From positions 47,933 through 111,932 of the forward strand of contig NZ_JAPNLJ010000026.1 in NCBI RefSeq assembly GCF_026627445.1: a stretch of 64,000 nt of DNA, written 5' to 3'. Source of the DNA: Streptomyces sp. H27-H1 (lineage in GTDB: Bacteria; Actinomycetota; Actinomycetes; Streptomycetales; Streptomycetaceae). Position 1 is the stretch's first letter, and the number at the start of each line of letters is the position of its first letter. A program made the translations under genes and the position numbers. The notes beneath the pieces were generated by a model. That model saw nothing but the letters and a program-made list of their open reading frames with translations. It was not told the DNA's origin and did no database searches. Positions 53,116 through 61,489 of this stretch are shown here, in pieces.

Positions 53116-53637
53116 TCACAGGTCCCGGCGCATGCACACGCGGGGCCAGCGGTCGAGCCCGTGCAGGGCCTCACGGTCGCGGATGTCCCGCAGGCCGGGG
53201 CCGAGGCCGCTCTCGGCCAGGGCCCGGAAGCCGAGGCGGGCGTAGTACGGGGCGTTCCACGGTACGTCGGTGAAGGTCGTCAGGGTCAGCGCGGGGGCGC
53301 CCTCCGCCGTGGCCCGTTCCGCGAGGTGCTCCAGCAGGGCCCGCCCGATGCGGCGGTGCGCGCTGTCCGGGTGCACCGACACCTGCTCGACGTGGAGGTT
53401 CCCGTCGACCCGGTCGGCGATGAGGTAGCCGACCGGGGTTCCCGTCCCGGCGCCGTCGGCCGCGACCCAGGCCAGCCCGGCCCGCCGGTAGCCGAGGAGT
53501 TCCTCCAGCGGAAGCGGTTCGTCGTCGGCGATCTCCGGCATGCCGATGGCCCGGAAGCATTCCCCGGAGGCCCGCTCGATGTCCTGGAGGAGGGAGAGCT
53601 CGTCGATGTGCGCTGCTCTGATAAGCATGTGCGGCAT
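53116..53637 (-). CDS. GNAT N-acetyltransferase
   Basis: 173 residues. The acetyl-CoA site is VSVHPDSAHRRIGRALLEHLAERA (RxxGxA loop), preceded by GYLIADRVDGNLHVEQ and followed by WNAPYYARLGFRAL. The substrate is unknown. The stop lies 10 bp from the convergent beta-helix/AAA+ stop with no terminator between. ATG 53637 or ATG 53628 may serve as start. Confidence 0.9.
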   Translation of the reverse strand: MPHMLIRAAHIDELSLLQDIERASGECFRAIGMPEIADDEPLPLEELLGYRRAGLAWVAADGAGTGTPVGYLIADRVDGNLHVEQVSVHPDSAHRRIGRALLEHLAERATAEGAPALTLTTFTDVPWNAPYYARLGFRALAESGLGPGLRDIRDREALHGLDRWPRVCMRRDL

Positions 53638-53706
53638 TGTCCCGGCCGGGGCCCGGTCCGCGAAACGGGTTGGCCGCTCCGCGCCGGAGTCACGCGCCGG
53701 CGTCTT

Positions 53707-53758
53707 GCGGCGGCGTCATGCGGTGGCGTCATGCGGTGGCGTCATGCGGTGGCGTCAT
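53707..53758. repeat. 13-bp tandem repeat (GCGGTGGCGTCAT), four units
   Basis: One variant copy (GCGGCGGCGTCAT) and three exact copies run head to tail, followed by a partial unit. They lie between the divergent GNAT and SRPBCC genes, about 105 bp before the SRPBCC start. Confidence 0.9.
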
Positions 53759-53863
53759 GCGGTGGAGCCCCATGGCGGACATCTGACGGTCCGACAGTTA
53801 GGGTGGCAGCCCACGCCCGCCGGGTACACCGCCGGCAGTCCGCCGAACCGAGGGAGTACCGCC

Positions 53864-54355
53864 ATGGCTCGCCGACTCCGCCCCGTGGGGCTGGACTTCA
53901 TCGAGGTCGCCCCCACGCGCCTGGTCTTCACCGCCCGGACCACGGCGGCTCCCGAGAACGTGTACCGGGCGCTGGCCGAGGAGGTCGAGGGCTGGCCGAG
54001 CTGGTTCCGGGCCGTCACCCTGGCCCGCCCCACGCACGGCGGCGCCGGACGCGAGGTCAAACTCGCGGGCGGGGTCCGGTTCCAGGAGACGATCATGGCC
54101 GCGGATCCGGAGCGGCGCTACGCGTACCGCGTCGACGAGACCAACGCCCCCGGCATACGGGCCCTGCTGGAGGAGTGGCGGCTCGCTCCCTCCGGCTCCG
54201 GCACCCACGTCCGGTGGACCTTCGCGGCGGACGCCCCGGCCCCCGTCCGCTTCGCCCTCACCGCCGCCCGGCCGGGACTCGGCCACTCGTTCCGCTCGGC
54301 GGTCCGTGCGCTGGACCTCCGGCTGGCGGAGCGGCTCCGCGGGGCCGATCAGTAG
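53864..54355 (+). CDS. SRPBCC (START-like) protein
   Basis: 163 residues of the polyketide-cyclase/START helix-grip fold: VFTARTTAAPENVYRALAEEVEGWPSWFRAVTLA, VKLAGGVRFQETIMAADPERRYAYRV and THVRWTFAAD. These proteins bind hydrophobic ligands in a central cavity; none is predictable here. GAGGGAG lies 8 nt before the ATG. The last three codons fall inside an 11-bp tandem repeat that continues to the next gene. Confidence 0.88.
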   Translation: MARRLRPVGLDFIEVAPTRLVFTARTTAAPENVYRALAEEVEGWPSWFRAVTLARPTHGGAGREVKLAGGVRFQETIMAADPERRYAYRVDETNAPGIRALLEEWRLAPSGSGTHVRWTFAADAPAPVRFALTAARPGLGHSFRSAVRALDLRLAERLRGADQ

Positions 54356-54441
54356 CGGATCCGTAGTGGGTCGACAGCGGATCCGCAGCGGGTCGGCAAT
54401 GGGTCGACAGCGGGTCGGCAGCCGATCAGCAGTCGATCAGT
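54343..54441. repeat. 11-bp tandem repeat, nine degenerate units, bridging two convergent stop codons
   Basis: Nine consecutive 11-bp units, for example AGCGGATCCGT, AGTGGGTCGAC, AGCGGGTCGGC, AGCCGATCAGC. The array starts in the last codons of the SRPBCC gene and ends over the stop codon of the zinc-ribbon gene on the other strand. Confidence 0.88.
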
Positions 54442-55201
54442 AGGACCCGTCCGGCCTGTGGGCGACCAACAGGTCGACCGCGGGATGCGTTTCGGCCAGA
54501 TCCCCGTACCCCCCGGCCGTCCACACCCGTACCCGGAACTCCTGCAGCGTCAGGGCCGCGGTCTCGCCATCGAAGCGCACCCTGGCGCAACGCCCGCAGT
54601 ACCAGCCCCGGATCCAGAGCCGCTCGGCGGCGGCGAGGCCCGGCCGCGTCCGCGCGCGGTACGCCCGCTTGGCCCTGGCCACCGCCGCGAAGAGGCAGGC
54701 GGCGCCCAGCAGCGCGATCACCGAGATCACGCCGAGGAACAGGAAGTCGGCTTCGGGCGCCGGGGCGGCCTCGTTCCACCCCTGGTACGGATACTCCGGC
54801 CGGAACTCTCCCGTATCCCTGCCGAACCAGTGCCCGGCCAGCGAGCCGGCCAGGAAGGTGCCGACCGCCACCAGCGCCAGGACCACACCCAGGCCTCCCC
54901 GCCCTTGGACTCGCGGCGCGGGCGGCGCCGGCGCCAGGGCCCGCCCCAGGCGCGAAACCACCTCCCGGGTGACGTCGTGACGCTGGTCACCGGCGCATTC
55001 CTGCATGCGGACGTGTCGGTGCCCCTCCAGGAACACCGCCTGAACCGCCCGCACTTCGTCGTCCCGGCCGCAACTGGGACACACGGGGAGGGAGCCGCCG
55101 CCCGCGCCCGTGTCCGCCTCCTGGGGTCGCCAAGGGGACGACGGGAACTGGTCCCGTGTCCGTGCGTCCCGCTCCGGTCTGCTGTATCCGGCACCCGTCA
55201 T
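54437..55201 (-). CDS. Zinc-ribbon membrane protein, paralogue A
   Basis: 254 residues. An N-terminal zinc ribbon starts with CPSCGRDDEV; two membrane helices lie near 107-125 and 155-178; a second Cys pair, GWYCGRCARV, follows at about 205, then FRVRVWTAGGYGDLAETHPAVDLL. The same layout and motifs occur in the adjacent gene (55289-55954), so they arose by tandem duplication. No catalytic motif is visible. The two Cys pairs on either side of the helices are both predicted cytoplasmic and could complete one metal site. Confidence 0.78.
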   Translation of the reverse strand: MTGAGYSRPERDARTRDQFPSSPWRPQEADTGAGGGSLPVCPSCGRDDEVRAVQAVFLEGHRHVRMQECAGDQRHDVTREVVSRLGRALAPAPPAPRVQGRGGLGVVLALVAVGTFLAGSLAGHWFGRDTGEFRPEYPYQGWNEAAPAPEADFLFLGVISVIALLGAACLFAAVARAKRAYRARTRPGLAAAERLWIRGWYCGRCARVRFDGETAALTLQEFRVRVWTAGGYGDLAETHPAVDLLVAHRPDGSY

Positions 55202-55288
55202 GGTTCCCCCGAGATTCCGCCGTGGTCGATGTCCGCACGGAGCCGCGGCGGCCGGCCGTCGGGGCGGTCGCGGCAGCTCCGAGGCGGT

Positions 55289-55954
55289 TCAGATCGCGGG
55301 GTGTCGCACGGCCAGGTCCCCGTAGCCGCCCGCCGACCAGACGCGGGTCCGGAACTCCTGCAGGCTCAGGGCCCGTTCGCCCGCGAAGTGGGCCGTGCCG
55401 CAACGGCCGCAATACCAGCCCTCCGCCCAGACGCGGTCGGCGGCCACCCGGCCCGGTTCGGTCCGGCGGCGCCAGGTCCGTACGGCCCGGCCCGACAGGG
55501 CGAACAGGACGACGCCCACGAGCAGCGAGACGGCCGAGATCCAGCCCAGGTAGCCCGTGGTCTCGTCGGCCGCGAACAAGATGTCACCGTCGCCGCTGCC
55601 CCCGAGCCGCGGGGCCGTGTCGCCGTCGAACCACTCCCCCTCGATCGCACCCCAGACGAAGGCGCCGATCGACACGAGGACCAGCACCGCCCCGAGGCAG
55701 CCGATGGTGCCGTTGTCCGGCTCGTCCGGGGCGACCGCCAGGGCCTTGGCCAGCGCCGAGTTCTCCTCGCGGATCGTGACGCTGTCGTCCTCGGTGCGCG
55801 TGCGCTCCACCCTCATCTTGGCCTTGGCCCGCAGGTACGCGGCGGACACGCCGAGCACCTCGTCCTCCCGGCCGCACCGGGGACAGGCCGGCGGCCCACC
55901 CGGGCCCGCGCCTTCGCTCCCGGTACCGCGAACGCCGTCCGTGCTCTCCGCCAT
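55289..55954 (-). CDS. Zinc-ribbon membrane protein, paralogue B
   Basis: 221 residues, same architecture as the gene downstream: CPRCGREDEVLGVSAAYLR, helices near 85-103 and 138-160, WYCGRCGTAHFAGERALSLQEFRTRVWSAGGYGDLAVRHP. It lacks the longer C-terminal tail of paralogue A. The 87-bp gap between the two and their common direction suggest co-transcription. A CCCGC-rich stretch (about 55965-56003) lies just upstream. Confidence 0.78.
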   Translation of the reverse strand: MAESTDGVRGTGSEGAGPGGPPACPRCGREDEVLGVSAAYLRAKAKMRVERTRTEDDSVTIREENSALAKALAVAPDEPDNGTIGCLGAVLVLVSIGAFVWGAIEGEWFDGDTAPRLGGSGDGDILFAADETTGYLGWISAVSLLVGVVLFALSGRAVRTWRRRTEPGRVAADRVWAEGWYCGRCGTAHFAGERALSLQEFRTRVWSAGGYGDLAVRHPAI

Positions 55955-56089
55955 CGCTCCCCGCCCCGCCCCGTTCGACCCCGCCCCGCCCCGCCCCGGC
56001 CCATTCCCGAAGTCCGCACAGCGTAGCCAGCGGACCGGGCCCCGGCGAGGGAAAACCTTCGGGGGCGACCTTCGGCCGAGGGAAGGCGT

Positions 56090-57217
56090 TCAGCCGACGG
56101 GCTCGCTCCACACACCGGTCGCCAGCATCGTCTCGAGCGTCCGCGTGTACGGGGCGATGTCGAGCCCCTGCTCCGCCAGCCACGTGTCGGAGTAGTACTT
56201 GTCGAGGTACCGGTCGCCCGGGTCGCAGAGCAGGGTCACGATGCTGCCCGTGCGGCCCTCCGCCACCATCTCCGAGATGATCTTCAGCGCGCTCCACACC
56301 CCGGTACCGGTGGAACCGCCCGCCTTGCGGCCGATCGCCCCCTCCAGCGCCCGGCACGCGGCGACGCTCGCGGCGTCGGGGACCCGCATCATCCGGTCGA
56401 TGGCCCCGGGTACGAAGCTCGGCTCCATCCGGGGCCGGCCGATGCCCTCGATGCGCGAGCCGCAGTCGCTGGTCGCGTGCGGGTCGCTGCGGGTCCAGCC
56501 GTCGAAGAAGCAGGAGTTCTCCGGGTCCGGGACACAGATGCGGGTGTCGTGCTGCATGTAGTGCACGTAGCGCGCGATCGTCGCGGAGGTGCCGCCGGTG
56601 CCGGCCGTGGCCACGATCCAGGTGGGCTCCGGGTAACGCTCCAGGCGCAGCTGCTGGTAGATCGATTCGGCGATGTTGTTGTTGCCGCGCCAGTCCGTCG
56701 CCCGCTCCGCGTAGGTGAACTGGTCCATGTAGTGGCCGCCCGTGCGGGCGGCGAGTTCGGCCGACTCCTCGTACATCTTCATCGAGTCGTCGACGAAGTG
56801 GCATTCGCCGCCGTGGAACTCGATGAGCCGGCACTTCTCGGGGCTCGTCGTACGCGGCATGACGGCGATGAACGGGACGCCGATCAGTTTGGCGAAGTAC
56901 GCCTCCGAGACGGCGGTGGAGCCGGACGAGGCCTCGATGACGGGGCGTCCGGGCCGGATCCAGCCATTGCAGAGGGCGTAGAGGAACAGGGAGCGGGCGA
57001 GGCGGTGCTTGAGGGACCCCGTCGGGTGGGTGGACTCGTCCTTGAGGTAGAGGTCGATGCCCCAGGCCTCGGGGAGCGGGAAGCGCAGCAGGTGGGTGTC
57101 AGCGGAGCGGTTCGCGTCCGCCTGCACCTTGCGGACGGCTTCCTTCAGCCAAGCGCGGTAGTCCGCGTCACTGCGGTCGACGTCGATGGTCGTGGCGGTC
57201 GTACCGGTGGTGCTCAT
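56090..57217 (-). CDS. PLP-dependent cysteine synthase-like enzyme (Cds1-type)
   Basis: 375 residues of the fold-type II PLP family. Lys70 in THPTGSLKHRLAR binds PLP; EASSGSTAVSEAYFAKLIG is the substrate loop; the phosphate loop is ATAGTGGTSATIARY. The C-terminal part (GGSTGTGVWSALKIISEM, LLCDPGDRYLDKYYSD) is longer than in CysK and typical of actinobacterial Cds1 proteins, described as cysteine desulfhydrases producing H2S. Synthase activity cannot be excluded. GGAG lies about 8 nt before the ATG. Confidence 0.9.
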   Translation of the reverse strand: MSTTGTTATTIDVDRSDADYRAWLKEAVRKVQADANRSADTHLLRFPLPEAWGIDLYLKDESTHPTGSLKHRLARSLFLYALCNGWIRPGRPVIEASSGSTAVSEAYFAKLIGVPFIAVMPRTTSPEKCRLIEFHGGECHFVDDSMKMYEESAELAARTGGHYMDQFTYAERATDWRGNNNIAESIYQQLRLERYPEPTWIVATAGTGGTSATIARYVHYMQHDTRICVPDPENSCFFDGWTRSDPHATSDCGSRIEGIGRPRMEPSFVPGAIDRMMRVPDAASVAACRALEGAIGRKAGGSTGTGVWSALKIISEMVAEGRTGSIVTLLCDPGDRYLDKYYSDTWLAEQGLDIAPYTRTLETMLATGVWSEPVG

Positions 57218-57456
57218 GCGCCGTGCTCCTTCGTACTTCCCGATGTCCCGAGTTCCCGGCGGGCGGCGCACCGCATCGCCTCTTTGCCGCCCACTTTCGC
57301 AATGTACCCCCCTCACCTGCACAAACAGTCACTTTGGGGATCCATGCGGATCGCTTTCGGTCGCGTTCGGTTGCGCACCGGCGCACAGTGGGTAACCCTG
57401 GGGAGGCGTCACCGAGGGTGCAGCACCCGTAACACTGATGTCGGGGAGTCGCAGCC

Positions 57457-58044
57457 GTGATCAGTCATTCCCGCAGGCACTGCGTGGTCAAATTGCAGGC
57501 CCTGCCCATGCGGATCGGACAGATCCGCCGAATCGTTTCAGCGCAACTGCGCCACTGGCAGCTCGATCCGCTCATAGACCGGGCCGCGCTCGGCGTGACC
57601 GAGCTGCTCAGCAACGTGCACCGCCACGCGCAGCCGGACAAGACCTGCACGGTCGAGATCGAGCTGCGCCTCGGCCGGCTGACCGTCTCCGTCTACGACA
57701 GCGACCCCCGCCTCCCGATGCTCCGGGCCTCCGGGGACGCCGAGGCCATCCGGGCCGCCGGCATCTCCGGCATCGACGCGCTGGAGACCTCCGGACGCGG
57801 GCTCGCGCTCGTGGAGGCCCTCAGCGAGACCTGGGGGGCGCGGCAGCAGGAAGACTGTCCGGGCAAGGTGGTGTGGTTCTCCCTGCGCGCCGCCCCGGGC
57901 CCGGCCGCGCCGGAACACCACCCGGTGTTCCTGGCCGAGAAGCCGGTACGAGACCTCGCCCCGGCCCCGCCCGTGGCAGTACCCCTCGAGCGCGTCTCCG
58001 CCGGCCTGTCGGTGACGGCCTCGGTCGGCGCCCGGCCCGGGTAG
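57457..58044 (+). CDS. RsbW-like anti-sigma-type ATP-binding protein
   Basis: 195 residues with a single HATPase_c_2 domain: LGVTELLSNVHRHAQPDKTC (N box), VYDSDPRLPML (G1) and TSGRGLALVEALSETWG (G2). A roughly 60-residue Pro/Ala tail follows. Streptomycetes have many such orphan kinases, thought to bind sigma or anti-anti-sigma factors; no partner is adjacent, but the SpoIIE phosphatase at 15452-17704 has a related domain. GTG start, GGGGAG 8 nt upstream. The 57218-57456 gap to the divergent PLP-enzyme gene shows no clear operator. Confidence 0.9.
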   Translation: MISHSRRHCVVKLQALPMRIGQIRRIVSAQLRHWQLDPLIDRAALGVTELLSNVHRHAQPDKTCTVEIELRLGRLTVSVYDSDPRLPMLRASGDAEAIRAAGISGIDALETSGRGLALVEALSETWGARQQEDCPGKVVWFSLRAAPGPAAPEHHPVFLAEKPVRDLAPAPPVAVPLERVSAGLSVTASVGARPG

Positions 58045-58084
58045 CCCGCGGCCGCCGGATCCGCCCGGCGCGGCCGCCGACAGG

Positions 58085-59473
58085 TCAGGCCGCCGCGCCC
58101 AGGGCCCCGAGGGGGTCGTCCAGCACCGGCTGCCAGGCCAGCTCGGCGGCGCCGACCAGGCTGTTGTGGTCGAGCGTGCACGGCAGGATCGGCACGCCGC
58201 CGCTGCGCCCCCACAGGCTGCGGTCCGCGACCACCGCGCGCAGCCGCTCGGGGTCGGCGTAGAGCAGCTCGCGGTGGAGTCCGCCCAGGATGATCCGGTC
58301 CGGATTCAGGATGTTGACCAGGCCCGCGAGACCCAGGCCGAGCCGGTCGATGAGCTCCTCGGTGGCCGCCCGCACCCCCGGGCCCGCGAACTCCTCGCGC
58401 AACAGGTCACGGGCTTGCTGGAGGAGGGACACCTCGGGTCCCGGGATGCGCCCGGCGGCGGTGAGGAAGGCCAGCGGGTCGGCCTCCACGTCGAGGCAGC
58501 CGCGGCTGCCGCAGTGGCAGGGGCGCCCCTCGGGGTTCACGGTGAGGTGGCCGACCTCCAGGGCCAGGCCCGAACTCCCGCTGTGCAGGCGGCCGTCCAG
58601 GACGAGCGCCCCGCCGACCCCGCGGTGCCCTGTGGCCACGCACAGCAGGTGCTGCGCGCCGCGGCCGGCGCCGTGGCGGTGCTCGGCGAGCGCGGCGAGG
58701 TTCACGTCGTTGCCGGCCAGCGCCGGACCGTCGATGCCGGCCTCCTTCACGCAGTCGGCGAAGATGGCCCGAACGGGGGACCCGGCGGGCCAGGCCAGGT
58801 GCAACGGGTTCAGGGCCGTACCCTCCGGCTCCGCGACCGCCGAGGGCACCGCCAGACCCGCGCCCACACAGCGCCGGCCGGTCTGTGCGAGCAGCGCGGC
58901 CCCCGCTTCGACGACCGCGCGGAGCACCTGCGCCGGGTCGGCCGACACGGGGACCCTGCCGGGGGCCGTGGCGACGATCCGGCCGCCGAGGCCGACCAGC
59001 GCGGCCCGGAACCCGTCCGAGTGCACCTGTGCGGCCAGCGCCACCGGGCCGTTCTCGTCCACGGAGAGCCGGTGCGAGGGACGCCCCTGGGCTCCGCCGG
59101 CCCCGCCGGGGCGGGAGTCGACGCGGATCAGGCCGAGCGCCTCCAGCTCGGCGGCGACGGCGCCGGCGGTGGCGCGGGTGACGCCGAGTTCGGCCGTCAG
59201 GACGGCGCGGGTCGGGGCCCGGCCGGTGTGGACGAGCTCCAGGGCCGGCCCGAGCGCGCCGCGGCCCCGTTCCAGCTTGGTCCGCGCGGAGCCGGCGGAA
59301 GCGGAGGGGGACGCGGAGGGGGACGCGGACACTGACGCGGATGCCGTGGCCGAGGCCGACTCCCCATCGGTCCGGCCGACCCCGCCCGCCCCGTCCATCC
59401 CGCCTGTCCTGTCCGTCCCAGCGGACACCGTGGTCGCATCCCCCACCCGCCGCGGGGCCCCGTTGCCGTTCAT
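58085..59473 (-). CDS. ROK-family transcriptional regulator
   Basis: 462 residues. A disordered N-terminus of about 65 residues (SASPSASPSASAG) precedes a winged HTH (VHTGRAPTRAVLTAELGVTRATAGAVAAELEALGLI) and a ROK sugar-kinase-like domain with GHLTVNPEGRPCHCGSRGCLDVEAD, the zinc-binding ROK signature. The kinase-like domain probably binds a sugar effector. No sugar gene is adjacent, so the regulon lies elsewhere. An imperfect GC-rich hairpin (58048-58077) separates it from the convergent ATPase gene. Confidence 0.9.
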   Translation of the reverse strand: MNGNGAPRRVGDATTVSAGTDRTGGMDGAGGVGRTDGESASATASASVSASPSASPSASAGSARTKLERGRGALGPALELVHTGRAPTRAVLTAELGVTRATAGAVAAELEALGLIRVDSRPGGAGGAQGRPSHRLSVDENGPVALAAQVHSDGFRAALVGLGGRIVATAPGRVPVSADPAQVLRAVVEAGAALLAQTGRRCVGAGLAVPSAVAEPEGTALNPLHLAWPAGSPVRAIFADCVKEAGIDGPALAGNDVNLAALAEHRHGAGRGAQHLLCVATGHRGVGGALVLDGRLHSGSSGLALEVGHLTVNPEGRPCHCGSRGCLDVEADPLAFLTAAGRIPGPEVSLLQQARDLLREEFAGPGVRAATEELIDRLGLGLAGLVNILNPDRIILGGLHRELLYADPERLRAVVADRSLWGRSGGVPILPCTLDHNSLVGAAELAWQPVLDDPLGALGAAA

Positions 59474-59516
59474 GACAGCGATCCTCGCATGATCGGAGCG
59501 TCGCGGACGCCGCCCG

Positions 59517-60179
59517 CTAGCCGAGCCCGCCGACGCGCAACGTGATGTTCAGCCGTCCGGTCAGCCCGAGGCCGGGCGGGGCGGTGCCGGGCAGGACTTT
59601 CGGCACCCCGTGAAAGGCCCGTCGGACCGGCCCGCCGAAGACGAACAGATCCCCGCTGCGCAGCTCGACGTCCCGATACGGACGCCCGCGCGAGGCGGTG
59701 TTGCCGAAGCGGAAGAGGCAGGAATCACCCAGGCTCAGCGAGACCACGGGGGCTTCGGAGCGCTCCTCGGCGTCCCGGTGCATGCCCATGCGGGAGTCGC
59801 CCTCGTAGAAGTTGACCAAGGCGATGTCGTAGGCGACGCCCCGCTCCGGAACGTGGCCGTACGCGGCGGCCACGGCGCCGCGTCCCAGCCGCGCGAGCCA
59901 GTCGGGCATCGCCTTGACCGGGGCGCCGTCCCCGTCCACGGCGGTGGACGCGTATCCGTACGGGTACCAGTGCAGCCCCAGGCACACCTGCCGGGCGGTC
60001 ATCGTCCCCCCGCCGGGCGTACGCACCGTGCGCAGCCCGGCGGGCGGCCGGGCCCAGCCCCGGCAGGCCTCCACCAACTCCCGCTGCCGGCCCGGCTCCA
60101 GCCAGTCGGGCACGTGCACGGCGCCGGGTACGATCTCGGTCCGCTCCCGTGGGAAGAGCTCGCCGTCCCTGTGCTCCAT
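59517..60179 (-). CDS. AlkB-type 2-oxoglutarate/Fe(II) dioxygenase, second paralogue
   Basis: 220 residues. Iron ligands H134 and D136 in GMHRDAEE and H190 in FHGVPK; NITLR at the end carries the oxoglutarate-binding Arg. LHWYPYGYAS and FYEGDSRMGMH match the E. coli AlkB lineage. It should repair alkylated bases or nucleotides. Several ATGs (60191, 60188, 60179) are in or near frame; GGAGG motifs precede both the first and last, so the start is uncertain by four codons. It diverges from the maleylpyruvate-isomerase-like gene. Confidence 0.9.
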   Translation of the reverse strand: MEHRDGELFPRERTEIVPGAVHVPDWLEPGRQRELVEACRGWARPPAGLRTVRTPGGGTMTARQVCLGLHWYPYGYASTAVDGDGAPVKAMPDWLARLGRGAVAAAYGHVPERGVAYDIALVNFYEGDSRMGMHRDAEERSEAPVVSLSLGDSCLFRFGNTASRGRPYRDVELRSGDLFVFGGPVRRAFHGVPKVLPGTAPPGLGLTGRLNITLRVGGLG

Positions 60180-60197
60180 GGCCTCCATCATCCTCCG

Positions 60198-60233
60198 TTG
60201 TGCGTCCCGACGGGCGGCTGAGAGACTCCCGGC
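60198..60233 (+). promoter_or_regulatory. Leaderless promoter of the maleylpyruvate-isomerase-like gene
   Basis: -35 TTGTGC (60198-60203), 18-bp spacer, -10 GAGACT (60222-60227), 6 nt to the ATG at 60234. Confidence 0.45.
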
Positions 60234-60980
60234 ATGGAGATCATCAGCTACGTGAAGACCGTGGCCCGCGAGGGTGAGCAGCTCGCCGACACCGCACAAC
60301 GGGCCGGTACGGAGGCCCTGGTGCCCACCTGCCCCGAGTGGCGGGTCGCCGACCTGCTGCGCCACACCGGCTCCGTGCACCGCTGGGCGACCGGGTACGT
60401 GGCGCAGGGCCCGAGCGAGCGGACTCCCTTCCCGGACGCCCCGGAGCTGGCGGGTGAGGAGCTGGTGGCCTGGTTCCGCGAGGGCCACGCGACGCTGGTG
60501 CGGACGCTGAGCGAGGCGCCGGCCGATGCGCGGTGCTGGACGTTCCTGCCGACCGCGCCGTCCTCCCCGCTGGCCTTCTGGGCGCGGCGCCAGGCGCACG
60601 AGACCACCGTGCACCGGATGGACGCGGAAGCCGCGCTGGGCGTGGCCTTCGGCGCGGTGGACCCCCACCTCGCGCAGGACGGGGTCGACGAACTGCTGAC
60701 CGGGTTCCACGCGCGGCCGCAGAGCCGGGTGCGGACCGCGGAGCCGCGGGTGATGCGCGTACGGGCCACCGACACGGGCGCGGTGTGGACCGTGCACCTG
60801 TCCCAGGAGCCGGCGCGTACGGTGCGCGGGGACGCGTACGCCGAGGAGGCCGACTGCACGCTGACGGGCGAGGCCTCCTGGCTCTACTCGGCGCTGTGGA
60901 ACCGGCGGCCGCTCACCGGTCCGGGCGTCACGGGCGATGCGGAACTGGCCCGGCTCTGGGCGGACACGGCCGGGATCTGA
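60234..60980 (+). CDS. Mycothiol-dependent maleylpyruvate-isomerase-fold (DinB-like) protein
   Basis: 248 residues. The N-terminal DinB four-helix bundle has TCPEWRVADLLRHTGSVHRW and ARRQAHETTVHRMDAE, whose His residues form the metal site. The C-terminal domain (about 160-248) ends LTGEASWLYSALWNRRPL...GDAELARLW, typical of the family. Members use mycothiol in isomerase or transferase reactions; this one has no known substrate. A 10-bp repeat array begins immediately after its stop codon. Confidence 0.88.
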   Translation: MEIISYVKTVAREGEQLADTAQRAGTEALVPTCPEWRVADLLRHTGSVHRWATGYVAQGPSERTPFPDAPELAGEELVAWFREGHATLVRTLSEAPADARCWTFLPTAPSSPLAFWARRQAHETTVHRMDAEAALGVAFGAVDPHLAQDGVDELLTGFHARPQSRVRTAEPRVMRVRATDTGAVWTVHLSQEPARTVRGDAYAEEADCTLTGEASWLYSALWNRRPLTGPGVTGDAELARLWADTAGI

Positions 60981-61049
60981 CCCCTCGGCACCCCTCGGCA
61001 CCCCTCGGCACCCCTCGGCACCCCTCGGCACCCTCGGCACCCCTGGGCA
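60981..61049. repeat. 10-bp tandem repeat (CCCCTCGGCA), seven units
   Basis: Five exact copies (60981-61030), one 9-bp copy (61031-61039) and one variant CCCCTGGGCA (61040-61049). It starts on the base after the TGA of the preceding gene. Confidence 0.92.
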
Positions 61050-61077
61050 CCCCGCTCCCTGCGTGCCGGCGGCATCC

Positions 61078-61113
61078 TTGCGGTGGTGCGGCCACCGCGG
61101 CAAGACTGCCCGT
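61078..61113 (+). promoter_or_regulatory. Leaderless promoter of the DUF6332 gene
   Basis: -35 TTGCGG (61078-61083), 18-bp spacer, -10 AAGACT (61102-61107), 6 nt to the ATG at 61114. Confidence 0.45.
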
Positions 61114-61365
61114 ATGGGGACACGCAGCCAGGCCGACCGAGACGCGATCACCATCGAGATCGGCTACGCCTTCGTCAGCGGGGGTTTCGCCGCCGGAATC
61201 GCCTTCGCGGCGGTGTACGGCCCGGCCTGGGCCTTCGACCTCTCCCCCGCCGCCGGCCGAATCCTGTGGGCGGTGGGCGGCGTGCTGGCCGCGACGGTGT
61301 TCCTGCTCCGGGTCACGCACGTCCTGTGGCGCTTCGCCCGCCGCCCGCAGGACGACGGCAAGTAG
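61114..61365 (+). CDS. DUF6332 small membrane protein
   Basis: 83 residues: a short charged start (GTRSQADRDAITIEIGYAF), two membrane helices (about 18-36 and 47-66) and a basic end (LRVTHVLWRFARRPQDDGK). The pattern matches DUF6332 of streptomycetes, with no known function. It is preceded by its own promoter rather than read from the upstream gene. Confidence 0.75.
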   Translation: MGTRSQADRDAITIEIGYAFVSGGFAAGIAFAAVYGPAWAFDLSPAAGRILWAVGGVLAATVFLLRVTHVLWRFARRPQDDGK

Positions 61366-61489
61366 CCCCGGTCGGGCTTCCGTCGTTGCCGGTGACCGGT
61401 GCCCGGCCGTCACCGTCAGCGCGGGCGGCGGAACCAGGCCGCGGTCTCCTTCGCCGATCGTCCCCGGGAGCCGTCCGCGACGGACCGGT

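Noticed and set aside
42280..61049. Short tandem arrays as possible CRISPR loci
   Set aside because: Units are 7-13 bp with no spacers, and no cas genes are present.
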